A DNA stretch of 64,000 nucleotides from an uncultured Christensenellaceae bacterium. Its GTDB lineage: Bacteria; Bacillota; Clostridia; Christensenellales; Pumilibacteraceae. This document shows, piece after piece, positions 15,426 to 24,473 of this stretch. How positions within the stretch are numbered: position 1 is the first letter of the stretch; every line of letters starts with the position of its first letter. The DNA lies in the NCBI GenBank assembly GCA_910587805.1, contig CAJUNM010000001.1, forward strand, positions 16,640 through 80,639, given 5' to 3'. The notes beneath the pieces were generated by a model that searched no databases, was not told the DNA's origin, and saw nothing but the letters and a program-made list of their open reading frames with translations. Both the position numbers and the translations under genes were made by a program.

Positions 15426-17792
15426 ATGGAATTTGAAAATCTCGATATAGATAAGATAATGCGCGAGCTGTCGGACGACGACAAACTCAGACTGTTATCC
15501 GGCGAAGGCGCATGGCACACGTACGGCGCGGGCGAACTGCCGCGAGTGCGCATGGCGGACGGACCGTGCGGCGTAAGGCTGTCGAGCGGGATAAGCACGG
15601 CGGCAGTGCCCGCCACGTGTTTCCCTTCTCCGGCGATGCTCGCAAACAGCTGGGATACCGCGCTTTTATACGATGTGGGCGCGGCAATAGGCCGCGAAGC
15701 TACGGCGCTCGGCGTGAATCTTTTGCTCGCGCCCGCGCTTAACGTCAAACGCAATCCGCTCGGCGGGCGCAACTTCGAGTATTACTCGGAAGACCCGTAT
15801 CTTTCCGGCGTACTCGGCAAGGCGTTCGTATCGGGAGTGCAGTCCACCGGCGTAGGAGCGTGCATCAAGCATCTTGCGGCAAACAACTGCGAAACGCGCC
15901 GCATGTATTCCGATTCCGTGATCGACGAGCGCGCTTTGCGCGAACTGTATTTAAGACCGTTCGAGATCGCTCTCGAAGCCGAGCCGGCGGCGGTCATGAC
16001 CGCATATAACAAACTCAACGGCGAATACTGTTCGCAAAACGCGCATCTCATAAAAGAAATTTTACGCGACGAGCTTGGCTACCGCGGCGTCGCCGTTTCC
16101 GATTGGGGCGGCGTTCACGATCGCGTCGCCGCGCTTAAAGCGGGACTCGATCTCGAAATGCCCGACTCGCTCGGTCGGTCTTTTTCCGCGCTCAAAACCG
16201 CGCTCGAGCGCGGCGAGCTGGATATGGCGACCGTAGACAGGAGTGTGCGCCGCATACTTGCGCTTACCGACGATGTTTATCTCGAACCGTGCGGCGAACT
16301 CGATTCGGACGAACACGACAAGCTCAGCTACAACGCGGCTGCCGACAGCATAGTCTTGCTCAAAAACGCCGAATCGCTCCTGCCGCTCACAAAAGACATG
16401 AAAGTAGCGGTCGTCGGCGCATACGCCGAGTGCGCGCCCGTTTGCGGCGAAGGCAGTTCGCACGTAACGCCGATACATTCGCATTCGTTCCTCGACGCGT
16501 TCAAACATCGCGCCGTTAAAATAGATTACTATGCGGGGTATGACGCGGACGATCCCGACAAGGACGCGGAGCTTTTCGATCAAGCCCTGCGCGGCGCTAA
16601 GTCCGCCGACGCGGTCATATTCTTTGCGGGCTTGCCCGCGCCGAGCGAGGGCGCGGACAGACGCTCTATGGCGTTGCCGCGCAATCAAAACCGACTTATA
16701 TCCGCGCTTGCAAAAATCAAAAAAACCGTCGTCGTGCTGTGCGTACCGGGAGCTGTTGAAATGCCTTGGGTGCGGGAAGTCCACTCTATAATCTATTCGG
16801 GGCTGAACGGACAGTCGGGCGCGCTCGCCGCCGTCGACGCGCTCTACGGCAGGATCAACCCGCGCGGCAGGCTTGCCGAGACGTTCCCCGTCGGCACGGC
16901 GGAACTTGGCAACGATTTCGGCGGCGATACCGTTTTATACCGCGAAAGCTTGTTCGTCGGTTATAAATATTTCGACGCGATAAAGCGTTCGGTACTTTTC
17001 CCGTTCGGGCACGGACTGTCGTATTCCGATATAGTCTACGACGGAATAAAAATGCAGCGCACCGCTACCGACGATTTCATAGTGTCTGTCACGCTGACGA
17101 ACCGATCGATGCGCGACGGGTACGAAACGGTGCAGATTTACGTTGCGGACGCTACGGGCAAAGTGCTTTCGCCCGTCAAACAGCTCGCCGCATTCCGCAA
17201 GGTTTTCGTTGAGGGCGATACTACCGCAACTGCGGTGCTCGATCTCAAAAAATCGGCGTTCTCGTTCTATTCCGCAAAACGCGGCGGCTGGTTCACCGCA
17301 AGCGGCACGCACAAGATAATAGTCGCGGCGTCGGCGGGCGACGTTAAAGGCGAAGTCACAGTCGAACTCGACGGCAATTTTGCCGACGCCGAACACACGC
17401 CCGACGCATACGCAATGCCCGTGCGCGAACGCATATCGGACGCGGACTTTGCCGCGCTGTACGGCAAAGCGCTGCCCGCGCCCGAGCCGCGCCCGCAAAA
17501 AGGCGAATACACGCTCGACTGCTGTCTTTGGGATATGCGCGATCGGTTTGCGGCAAAGCTCGCCATACGCGCGGCGAAAAAGCGCGCGGCGGAGCTTTTC
17601 GGCGGAGAAAAATCGGGCATGCCCGCATACGATGCGTTTATGTCGTCGGTCATGCACACACCGCTTTACGCCGTCGCCGCGATGTCGGACGGCGCGATGT
17701 CGCTCGACGCCGCGCAAGGCATAGTCGATATGTGCAACGGCAAATTTTTCTCGGGGCTTAAGCTGATAATAAAAGGTCGGACGGACAAATAG
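15426..17792 (+). CDS. Glycoside hydrolase family 3 beta-glycosidase, cytoplasmic
   Basis: A 788-residue GH3 enzyme in the normal domain order. The N-terminal barrel (about 35-270) has the GGRNFEYYSEDP and KHLAANN signatures and the nucleophile D226 in VSDWGG. The C-terminal alpha/beta sandwich (about 310-540) contains GEGSSHVTP. A fibronectin-III-like domain (about 570-660) follows, and then a helical tail found in many Clostridia GH3 proteins, ending DMCNGKFFSGLKLIIKG. There is no signal peptide, so it hydrolyses imported beta-linked oligosaccharides or glycosides in the cytoplasm. No good Shine-Dalgarno sequence is visible before the ATG. The RelA/SpoT-like gene follows 62 bp later on the same strand. 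Exact sugar specificity cannot be read. Confidence 0.93.
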   Translation: MEFENLDIDKIMRELSDDDKLRLLSGEGAWHTYGAGELPRVRMADGPCGVRLSSGISTAAVPATCFPSPAMLANSWDTALLYDVGAAIGREATALGVNLLLAPALNVKRNPLGGRNFEYYSEDPYLSGVLGKAFVSGVQSTGVGACIKHLAANNCETRRMYSDSVIDERALRELYLRPFEIALEAEPAAVMTAYNKLNGEYCSQNAHLIKEILRDELGYRGVAVSDWGGVHDRVAALKAGLDLEMPDSLGRSFSALKTALERGELDMATVDRSVRRILALTDDVYLEPCGELDSDEHDKLSYNAAADSIVLLKNAESLLPLTKDMKVAVVGAYAECAPVCGEGSSHVTPIHSHSFLDAFKHRAVKIDYYAGYDADDPDKDAELFDQALRGAKSADAVIFFAGLPAPSEGADRRSMALPRNQNRLISALAKIKKTVVVLCVPGAVEMPWVREVHSIIYSGLNGQSGALAAVDALYGRINPRGRLAETFPVGTAELGNDFGGDTVLYRESLFVGYKYFDAIKRSVLFPFGHGLSYSDIVYDGIKMQRTATDDFIVSVTLTNRSMRDGYETVQIYVADATGKVLSPVKQLAAFRKVFVEGDTTATAVLDLKKSAFSFYSAKRGGWFTASGTHKIIVAASAGDVKGEVTVELDGNFADAEHTPDAYAMPVRERISDADFAALYGKALPAPEPRPQKGEYTLDCCLWDMRDRFAAKLAIRAAKKRAAELFGGEKSGMPAYDAFMSSVMHTPLYAVAAMSDGAMSLDAAQGIVDMCNGKFFSGLKLIIKGRTDK

Positions 17793-17854
17793 CAGACGTC
17801 AGCCCGCTCGACGTAAATAAAACAACACGCCGCTCGTTCGGCACAAGGTGAATA

Positions 17855-19132
17855 ATGGAAAAAATCGACGTATTCGGATACATAGAACGCGCGGGCAATG
17901 TGCTCGACGAAAATCGCGGCGGATTCATGCGCGCTGCGGAAAAGCTCTCCGAGTATTTGCAAAATACGTTCGGCGAGATCGACGCAACGATCGGCGTCAC
18001 GTACAGAGTAAAGACGAGCGACAGTCTCAAAGAAAAGATCATACGCAATTCGCTGTACAAAAACCATTCCGCGGAAGAGATAGTTTTCGAGGTGCACGAC
18101 ATAATCGGCGTGCGGATCGAGTGCAGATTTTTCAAGGACGAGCACGAACTGTACAGCCGCATACGCGAAACGTTTTGCGTGGACTTGGGCGACGGTTATT
18201 TTTCGCCCGTCGGCAAAAAAACGATTCGGCTCAAGCTCGACACGCCGCAGCCCGAAAAACAGCGCAACGGCTTCGATATTTACCGCATAGACGGCGACGT
18301 GGCGTATGCGGGCGAAACGTACAAGTTCGAGTTGCAGATAAAATCGCTCGTCAACAGCTTTTGGTCGGAGATAGAACATAAGCTGATATACAAGAACGTC
18401 ACGTTCAACCAGACCGACAACCTCATGAAAGATATGCTCAACTCGATACACGAGAGTTTGACGGGCGTCGATCATCAACTGAATCTTATTTTCGACCGCG
18501 TGGCGGGCAACACCATAGATGGGCAGTTCGCCCAGCTCGAAAAACTGCTGTCGCTCGGTATCAACGAGATATATACCGCTATAGTGAAATCCAAGATCGG
18601 CATTCCCGTGTCGATAACCGAATACTCCGACGCGATAGTAAAGTATCTGTTCACAGGCTCGTCTTACCGCAGTGCAAAGACCGATGTAGTTCCGCTCGAA
18701 TGCGTTATACGCGCCGCCGTCAAAGGCGGCGCCGCGCCCGAGCCGGACGACGAAGAAAGCAAATACAGCGGAATATTTATCAATCTCATGGAATGGCTGC
18801 GGCACGTCGATTATGCTTCCATCGCCATAGGCGAAAAACACGCGCTCGCCGAGTACAGGTCCACCGCTATCGAAAACGCGGTTGCGGACGTGTTCTTGAA
18901 AAACATGAACGACGATTTCTATCTCAACACATTCTTTCATATCTTTTTTTCGCTCGAACGCGGAAACGACGACGAGGACTTTGCCGATTACATACACTAC
19001 TACACCGAACGCATAATGTCGGGCAAAACGCAAGAGCGCATGTACCGCACCCTCGCCGCGCTCGTGGACACCCCCGCCCACAAACTCCCGCTCGAAAAGA
19101 CTATAGAACGTCTCGCATCCATAAACGATTGA
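17855..19132 (+). CDS. RelA/SpoT-domain protein with long C-terminal extension
   Basis: A 425-residue protein. Residues 45-185 match the alarmone synthetase nucleotidyltransferase fold: R51-V-K (RVKTSDSLKEKI), D82 in HDIIGVRI, and E159-L-Q in FELQIKSLVNSFWSEIEHKLIYK. The conserved nGYxSxH segment is not kept; here it reads NGFDIYR (138-144). So (p)ppGpp synthesis is doubtful, and a different nucleotide product or a toxin-like role (as in toxSAS proteins) is possible. Residues 190-425 are mainly helical, with no recognised domain. AAGGTG lies five bases before the ATG. No antitoxin-like small gene is seen beside it. It ends at a strong bidirectional terminator. Confidence 0.78.
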   Translation: MEKIDVFGYIERAGNVLDENRGGFMRAAEKLSEYLQNTFGEIDATIGVTYRVKTSDSLKEKIIRNSLYKNHSAEEIVFEVHDIIGVRIECRFFKDEHELYSRIRETFCVDLGDGYFSPVGKKTIRLKLDTPQPEKQRNGFDIYRIDGDVAYAGETYKFELQIKSLVNSFWSEIEHKLIYKNVTFNQTDNLMKDMLNSIHESLTGVDHQLNLIFDRVAGNTIDGQFAQLEKLLSLGINEIYTAIVKSKIGIPVSITEYSDAIVKYLFTGSSYRSAKTDVVPLECVIRAAVKGGAAPEPDDEESKYSGIFINLMEWLRHVDYASIAIGEKHALAEYRSTAIENAVADVFLKNMNDDFYLNTFFHIFFSLERGNDDEDFADYIHYYTERIMSGKTQERMYRTLAALVDTPAHKLPLEKTIERLASIND

Positions 19133-19201
19133 TATTTCTTAAACGTTCGCGCAGTATTTGCGCGATCGATGACGGAGCAAATTCCATTCACTCCCTAATA
19201 T

Positions 19202-19229
19202 AAAACACCGACCGTGCGGTCGGTGTTTT
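19202..19229. terminator. Bidirectional intrinsic terminator
   Basis: A perfect 12-bp stem AAAACACCGACC/GGTCGGTGTTTT with a GTGC loop and A/T-rich flanks, between the convergent RelA/SpoT-like gene and the giant lipoprotein gene. Confidence 0.85.
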
Positions 19230-19264
19230 ATATTTCCGTATCATCTGTCAGTTTCGCTTAAAAG

Positions 19265-22200
19265 CTATTCGTCCCAAGCGGTCCTGAGCCGAGGATACTC
19301 TCCGTCCGCTATTACCCAGACGTCGGTATTCCAGCCGTCGTATGTCGCAGCCGTTTTAAGTTCCTCGTCGGTCTTGAACGCTTCGGCATATTTTTCGCCA
19401 GACGCACCGTCCCCCGGGGCGGCGAACATTTTTCCTCCGCTTATGTCGTACGAAACGCAATTTTTGACATTGCCCATTATCCAACGTCCGATCATAGTGC
19501 GGGGATTTGCGTTTTTATTATCCGAAGGCGTTCTGTCGCCCATTCCCACATTAAACACGCAATTTTCGACAGTAGCATTCCATTGCACACCTATTGCGCC
19601 GAAATACGCCTCGTTACCGTTACCTTTAGCGCTTATAATGCCTTCAAAATAGCAGTTTCTCAACGTAGAACCGCCGTTCATATTATAAATCAGACCGCCG
19701 TACATTATATTGTCTTCCGCACCGAGATCGAAATTCACGAAATTTATATTTTCTATGACTGACGCCCCGTCGAGCATTTGGATAAATCCCTGTTCGGCTT
19801 TGTCAAATCTCGTCGTTACGTTTTTAACGGCATATCCTCTGCCGTCAAGCTTAGACGCTATCATGAGCTTGCTGACATAGCTCGACGTTATGGTAATTCC
19901 GGCAAAATCTATATCATTTGCAAGATACCAACTCGTATTGGTAACGCTTGTAAAGTTTTGAAATTCTTCCGGCGTTACAATAGGTCTTGCGCCCGTTTTG
20001 TTATCGAAAACTTCTATCTCGCAAGTAACCGTATAGTCTACGCCTTCTATAGTGCGGGTCGCCGTGATCGTGGCTTTGCCTATTTTTTTGGCGGTAAGCT
20101 TGCCGGTATACACGCCGTCGCCCAATCCGCCGACAACGGAGACCACGCTTTCGTCGGAAGACGTCCAAACGATATCGTCCGCCGCGGGATCGCTCGGCAT
20201 CGGGTCGAGCGTAACATTGAGCAGCGTAGCCGCGCCCGTCACGCCGACATGGATCGAACGCCGCGATACGTCTATCGCAAGATCGGCTTGCGGCACTACT
20301 ACGCTGATAGTAATATCCGCAGTTACCGCTTCAACGTCGTCGTACGAAACGGAAGACGTAAATCTGACGGTTGCGGTACCCGCGCCCACGGCTTTGATCT
20401 TACCGTCGGCAACGGCGACTACGTCCTCGCCTTCAACTATCGTGACTTCGACTTCGCCCTTGCTTACCGATACTACTTCCGCTACGACAAGCGCCGTTTC
20501 GGAGAACATATCGTAGCTCGATTTATCGTCGGTCAGAGTCATTACCACCGGTACGTACTCTACCGTGACTTCGCACTGCGCAGTACTGTAATTGCCGTTC
20601 CCGTCGTCGTCTACGGACGTAGCCGTTATCGTAGCGACGCCGTCTTTACCGTGAGTGGTGACAACGCCGTTTTCGTCTACGGTCGCAACCGTCTCGTCCG
20701 AACTCGACCATGTAACGCCCGCAGACGAATTGCTTACCGTAACGGTAAGAGCCGCCGTAGCGTCGCGATCGAGTTCGAGCGTCGTTTCGGACAGCGTAAC
20801 GGTTATTTCTACGGTTTCTTTTACCTCTATCTCTATCGAATCGGACACGGTCGGATCGAGCTTGGACGTCACGGTTATCGTGACAGTGCCGTTGCTCACC
20901 GCCGTAACGAGTCCCTCGCCGTCCACGGTAGCTATGTTCTCGTCCGAACTCGACCACGTTACCTCGCCGCGATTGACGATCTCATGCAATTGCGTCGTCG
21001 CACCGGGTTTAAGCTGCGATACCGCATCGTCGGCATTTATCTCGAGCGTTATGGCGTTGACCGTAACGGCGATCGTCGCGGACTTGGTATCGTCTTCTAC
21101 GGACGTGACGGTTATCGTCGCTTCGCCCTCTTTGATCGCGGTGATCGTTCCGTTCTCGTCGACGGTAACTACGGTCTCGTCCGAACTCGACCATGTAACG
21201 CTCTCATCGCTTGCGTTGCTGACAGTTACGGTGAACGTTGCGCTCTCGCCAACGTATATCTCGGCGGAAGTTCTGTCGACTTTCACCTTGACAGGCTCTA
21301 CTACGAGCGCGCCTTTGAGCAACGGCATTTGTCCGTCGACAATGACCCAGCCGTTTTCCCAGCTTTCGTCGAACGTTGCCGCGGTCTTAAGCTGCGCTTC
21401 GGTCTTTTCGGTCGCGCCTCTCACCGCAGAATACGAACCGCCCGTCTTCAACAGGAACACGTTTTCCACTTTACCGTTGCCGGGCTGCTCGAACCATGCG
21501 GGGAACTTCTCGCCGCTTGCGCCCGCCTCGCGCGAAACCTTGAGCAATACGTTGTTGACTTTACCGTTGTTGTTGTGATGAGCAAACGCGCACTGATTGG
21601 CAGAGCCGGACATCGTAATATCGAATATGCAGTTTTCTATAGTGCCGTCCGCGCCGCCTATCCACGTGCCGAATATACCGTCGAAGTTGCCCGTGCCGTT
21701 AAAGATACATTGCAACTCGATATTTCTCATATAGCCTTGGAACTGACTGCACAGTTTCGGCGTTGCGAAGTTACTCACCTTATAGCCCAAACCGTCGATT
21801 TTCGCCCACTCGTTCAAAGTCACATTCGTCGCGCCGCCCATATCGATGTCGTTTACAATATAATACGTACCGCCCGCTATGGTTTTGAACTGTTCGGCGG
21901 TGGAAATCTCCACGCCGCCCGCGGCTTTCTCGTACACGGCTATGACCATGCTGTCGGAAATGTCGCCTATAGTAGCGGTGATCGTGGTCTTGCCGACCGC
22001 GACGCCCGTTACCGTACCGTCTTCCGAAACGGTCGCAACGCTCTCGTTGCTGCTCGTCCAAACCGCATCGCCGCCTTGGATCTTGCTCGCTATCTCATAC
22101 GTGCCGCCCTTTGCTACCGAGCGCGCCGCGAGCAGCATTTCCACTTTCGCGCCCGCATAAACTTCAATTTCCACCGTGTCGGTCGCGCTCGCGCCGTGCG

Positions 22201-24403
22201 CGGTAAACGTTACGGTAACGGTGGCTTTGCCTGCGGCGATGAGCGTGAGCTTGCCGTTGTTATCGATCGTGAGAACTGCCTCGTCGCTGCTCGACCATTC
22301 GTATTCGCCGTCCTGATTGCCGAGCGCCTCGAGCGTTATATCCGCATCGACCGGTATCGCTTCGGCGACCGCGTTTTTATTGGTTATTTCGACCGCGGGA
22401 TCGGCAAACGCCTTTACTGTGACAATGCACGACGCGGACTTCGTATCGTCCTTATCGCTCGTTGCGGTAATAGTGACCGTGCCCGCCTTGATCGGCGTTA
22501 CAACGCCGTTGCGATCGACTGTCGCAACGCTTTCGTCGCTGCTCGACCACGTGACGGTCTTATCCTCGTCGGGAAGCTTCGAGGGTTTGACGGTAGCGGT
22601 GAGCGCGAGCGTATCGCTCATTATTACTTCCGCTGTCGTCATGTCGAGCTTGACTTGAACTTGACCTATATTGCCGCCGTTTGCAAGCGTGGGGATCTCG
22701 CCGTCGGAGATCGACCATGCGTCGGCGTCCCAGCCGTCGAACGTTGCGGCGGTTTTGAGCTGCTCGTCGGTCTTGAGCGTCGCGCCGCCGGGCATGACCG
22801 TGCCGCCGTATACCGCATAATACACGTTGGTCATTTTTCCGCTGCCCGCCGACGTGCCCGCGAACACTGCGGGAACGTTGTTCTCGTTGCGCGCGAGAAT
22901 TATCGTGTTTTCTATAGTAGCGGTATTGCTTGCATCATGATTAGCGAGAACCGCGCGCGCACCCGCGCCGTTTTCTATAAATGTAACGTCGAAACGGCAA
23001 TTCTCTATTCTTGCGTTGCCGATAAAGTGGTGGCAGACCACCGCGACGCTATTCTGCGTTATATTGGACGTGTCGGTCTTGAGCGCGAGGTTTTTGATCG
23101 TGCCTTGCAATCCGTCCTTAAACAGTATGCCGCTGTAGTTGGATATTTCATAGCCGTTGCCGTTGAACGTGCCGCTGTAAACGCTGATACCGCTTTCGAG
23201 CTTAAACCCGTCGAGATCGACGTCGCACGTGAGATACATATCCTTAGCGGAATTTTCGGCTTTGAACGCAGCGATAAACGAAGCTTTATCCGAAATACGT
23301 ATCGCGTCCGCGAGCGGATCGGGAACGGTAACGGTGAGATCGGCAAACGCATCCGCGTCCTTATTGCTCGTTACGCGCACAGTCGCTTCGCCGTATGCAG
23401 CGCCCGTAGGCGTAACTACGCCTTCCGCCGATACGGTTATAATATCGCTGCCGGACGTGACTGCGTACGCGAATCCCGCGTCGTCGCCCGTCTGCTCGGG
23501 CGTTACCGTCGCCTGTATCGCATACGATTCGCCCACTTTGATTTCTTTTGCCGTCTCCGCGAGCGTGACCGTGATTATTTCGCTTTTTACCTTAACGACG
23601 CACGTAGCCGCCGCGGTGAGATAGCTCGCCGTTATTTCGGTCTCGCCCTCGGCTATTGCCGTAACGAGTCCCGTATCGTCTACCGTGGCGATACTCTCGT
23701 CGGACGAACGCCATGAAACCTCGCCTTCCGGCTCTGTCACGGCGGTGAGCAGAACAGTATTGCTGCCCTCTTCGAGCGTGAGCAAAGCCAACGTCTTATC
23801 GAGCGTAACGGTGTATGCAGTTACGTTTACCGTGCACTTCGCCGTTTTGTTTCCGCCCGATACGGTTATTATCGCCGTGCCGCCGCCTATCGCCGAAACC
23901 GTGCCGTTTTGATCGACGGTGGCGACGCTCTCGTCGGACGAGGTATACTTAAGCCCCGTCGTTACGTTGGTGTCCACCACTATATGATCGGTCCTGCCCG
24001 ACATGAGATTTATCGTCGGGTTTTCTATGGTTATGTACGCGCCCGCCTTTACGGTGACCGCGCAAACGCGCGTGTGCGCGCCCGCCGTAACCGTTATGAC
24101 CGCAACGCCTTCCTTAACGCCTTTGATCGTTGCGCGGTTTGCCGCGTTGCCGACCGTGACCGTCGCTATCGACTCGTCCGACGTTTTCCATTGCGGCACG
24201 TCGTCTATGCCGGCAATATTGAGGTTCAGCACCTCCACGTTGCCGCCTACCGTTAGCTCGACCGATGTTTTGTCGAGCAAGAACGCCGTGGTCGGCTGCA
24301 GCGCAGTCTCGTCGCATGCCGCCATAAACGACACGACGAACAATACCGCCGCGATCGCGGCGAGCAGTCCTGTCATCCTTTTCCTATTCGTTTTGTGTTT
24401 CAT
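19265..24403 (-). CDS. Giant lipoprotein with Ig-like (BIG2) repeats and three GLUG-like blocks
   Basis: A 1,712-residue surface lipoprotein. The signal peptide ends in the lipobox FMAAC with the lipid-attached Cys near residue 29. About twelve Ig-like group 2 domains follow, most containing a W-S/T-S-S-D-E-S-V-A-T-V strand and an ITVTS-type closing strand. They fall in three sets (4, 3 and 5), each followed by a GLUG-like repeat block and a closing motif xLKTAATFDGW...W.I.DG..P.L. That layout suggests a stalk with three spaced beta-helical heads. No catalytic domain or LPXTG signal is seen. GGAGGGAG lies four bases before the ATG. It is the last gene of the MoxR/VWA cluster, 70 bp after the double-VWA gene, and may be a client or partner of it. 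Confidence 0.85.
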   Translation of the reverse strand: MKHKTNRKRMTGLLAAIAAVLFVVSFMAACDETALQPTTAFLLDKTSVELTVGGNVEVLNLNIAGIDDVPQWKTSDESIATVTVGNAANRATIKGVKEGVAVITVTAGAHTRVCAVTVKAGAYITIENPTINLMSGRTDHIVVDTNVTTGLKYTSSDESVATVDQNGTVSAIGGGTAIITVSGGNKTAKCTVNVTAYTVTLDKTLALLTLEEGSNTVLLTAVTEPEGEVSWRSSDESIATVDDTGLVTAIAEGETEITASYLTAAATCVVKVKSEIITVTLAETAKEIKVGESYAIQATVTPEQTGDDAGFAYAVTSGSDIITVSAEGVVTPTGAAYGEATVRVTSNKDADAFADLTVTVPDPLADAIRISDKASFIAAFKAENSAKDMYLTCDVDLDGFKLESGISVYSGTFNGNGYEISNYSGILFKDGLQGTIKNLALKTDTSNITQNSVAVVCHHFIGNARIENCRFDVTFIENGAGARAVLANHDASNTATIENTIILARNENNVPAVFAGTSAGSGKMTNVYYAVYGGTVMPGGATLKTDEQLKTAATFDGWDADAWSISDGEIPTLANGGNIGQVQVKLDMTTAEVIMSDTLALTATVKPSKLPDEDKTVTWSSSDESVATVDRNGVVTPIKAGTVTITATSDKDDTKSASCIVTVKAFADPAVEITNKNAVAEAIPVDADITLEALGNQDGEYEWSSSDEAVLTIDNNGKLTLIAAGKATVTVTFTAHGASATDTVEIEVYAGAKVEMLLAARSVAKGGTYEIASKIQGGDAVWTSSNESVATVSEDGTVTGVAVGKTTITATIGDISDSMVIAVYEKAAGGVEISTAEQFKTIAGGTYYIVNDIDMGGATNVTLNEWAKIDGLGYKVSNFATPKLCSQFQGYMRNIELQCIFNGTGNFDGIFGTWIGGADGTIENCIFDITMSGSANQCAFAHHNNNGKVNNVLLKVSREAGASGEKFPAWFEQPGNGKVENVFLLKTGGSYSAVRGATEKTEAQLKTAATFDESWENGWVIVDGQMPLLKGALVVEPVKVKVDRTSAEIYVGESATFTVTVSNASDESVTWSSSDETVVTVDENGTITAIKEGEATITVTSVEDDTKSATIAVTVNAITLEINADDAVSQLKPGATTQLHEIVNRGEVTWSSSDENIATVDGEGLVTAVSNGTVTITVTSKLDPTVSDSIEIEVKETVEITVTLSETTLELDRDATAALTVTVSNSSAGVTWSSSDETVATVDENGVVTTHGKDGVATITATSVDDDGNGNYSTAQCEVTVEYVPVVMTLTDDKSSYDMFSETALVVAEVVSVSKGEVEVTIVEGEDVVAVADGKIKAVGAGTATVRFTSSVSYDDVEAVTADITISVVVPQADLAIDVSRRSIHVGVTGAATLLNVTLDPMPSDPAADDIVWTSSDESVVSVVGGLGDGVYTGKLTAKKIGKATITATRTIEGVDYTVTCEIEVFDNKTGARPIVTPEEFQNFTSVTNTSWYLANDIDFAGITITSSYVSKLMIASKLDGRGYAVKNVTTRFDKAEQGFIQMLDGASVIENINFVNFDLGAEDNIMYGGLIYNMNGGSTLRNCYFEGIISAKGNGNEAYFGAIGVQWNATVENCVFNVGMGDRTPSDNKNANPRTMIGRWIMGNVKNCVSYDISGGKMFAAPGDGASGEKYAEAFKTDEELKTAATYDGWNTDVWVIADGEYPRLRTAWDE

Positions 24404-24473
24404 CTTCTCCCTCCTCGGAAAAAACCCTTTATAACCTCGGCGCGCCGACTTCGAGACGCTGCCGTCAAGTCCG

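Noticed and set aside
20655..22658. Regularly spaced repeats that might suggest a CRISPR array
   Set aside because: They are codon-level repeats of Ig-like domains about 240-290 bp apart, not 25-40 bp repeats with unique spacers.
19778..23716. Plus-strand open frame of about 1,300 codons opposite the giant lipoprotein gene
   Set aside because: It is the complement of repetitive, GC-rich Ig-like coding sequence; its translation is an Arg/Tyr-rich string without domains, and the minus frame has a lipobox, ribosome site and clear repeats.
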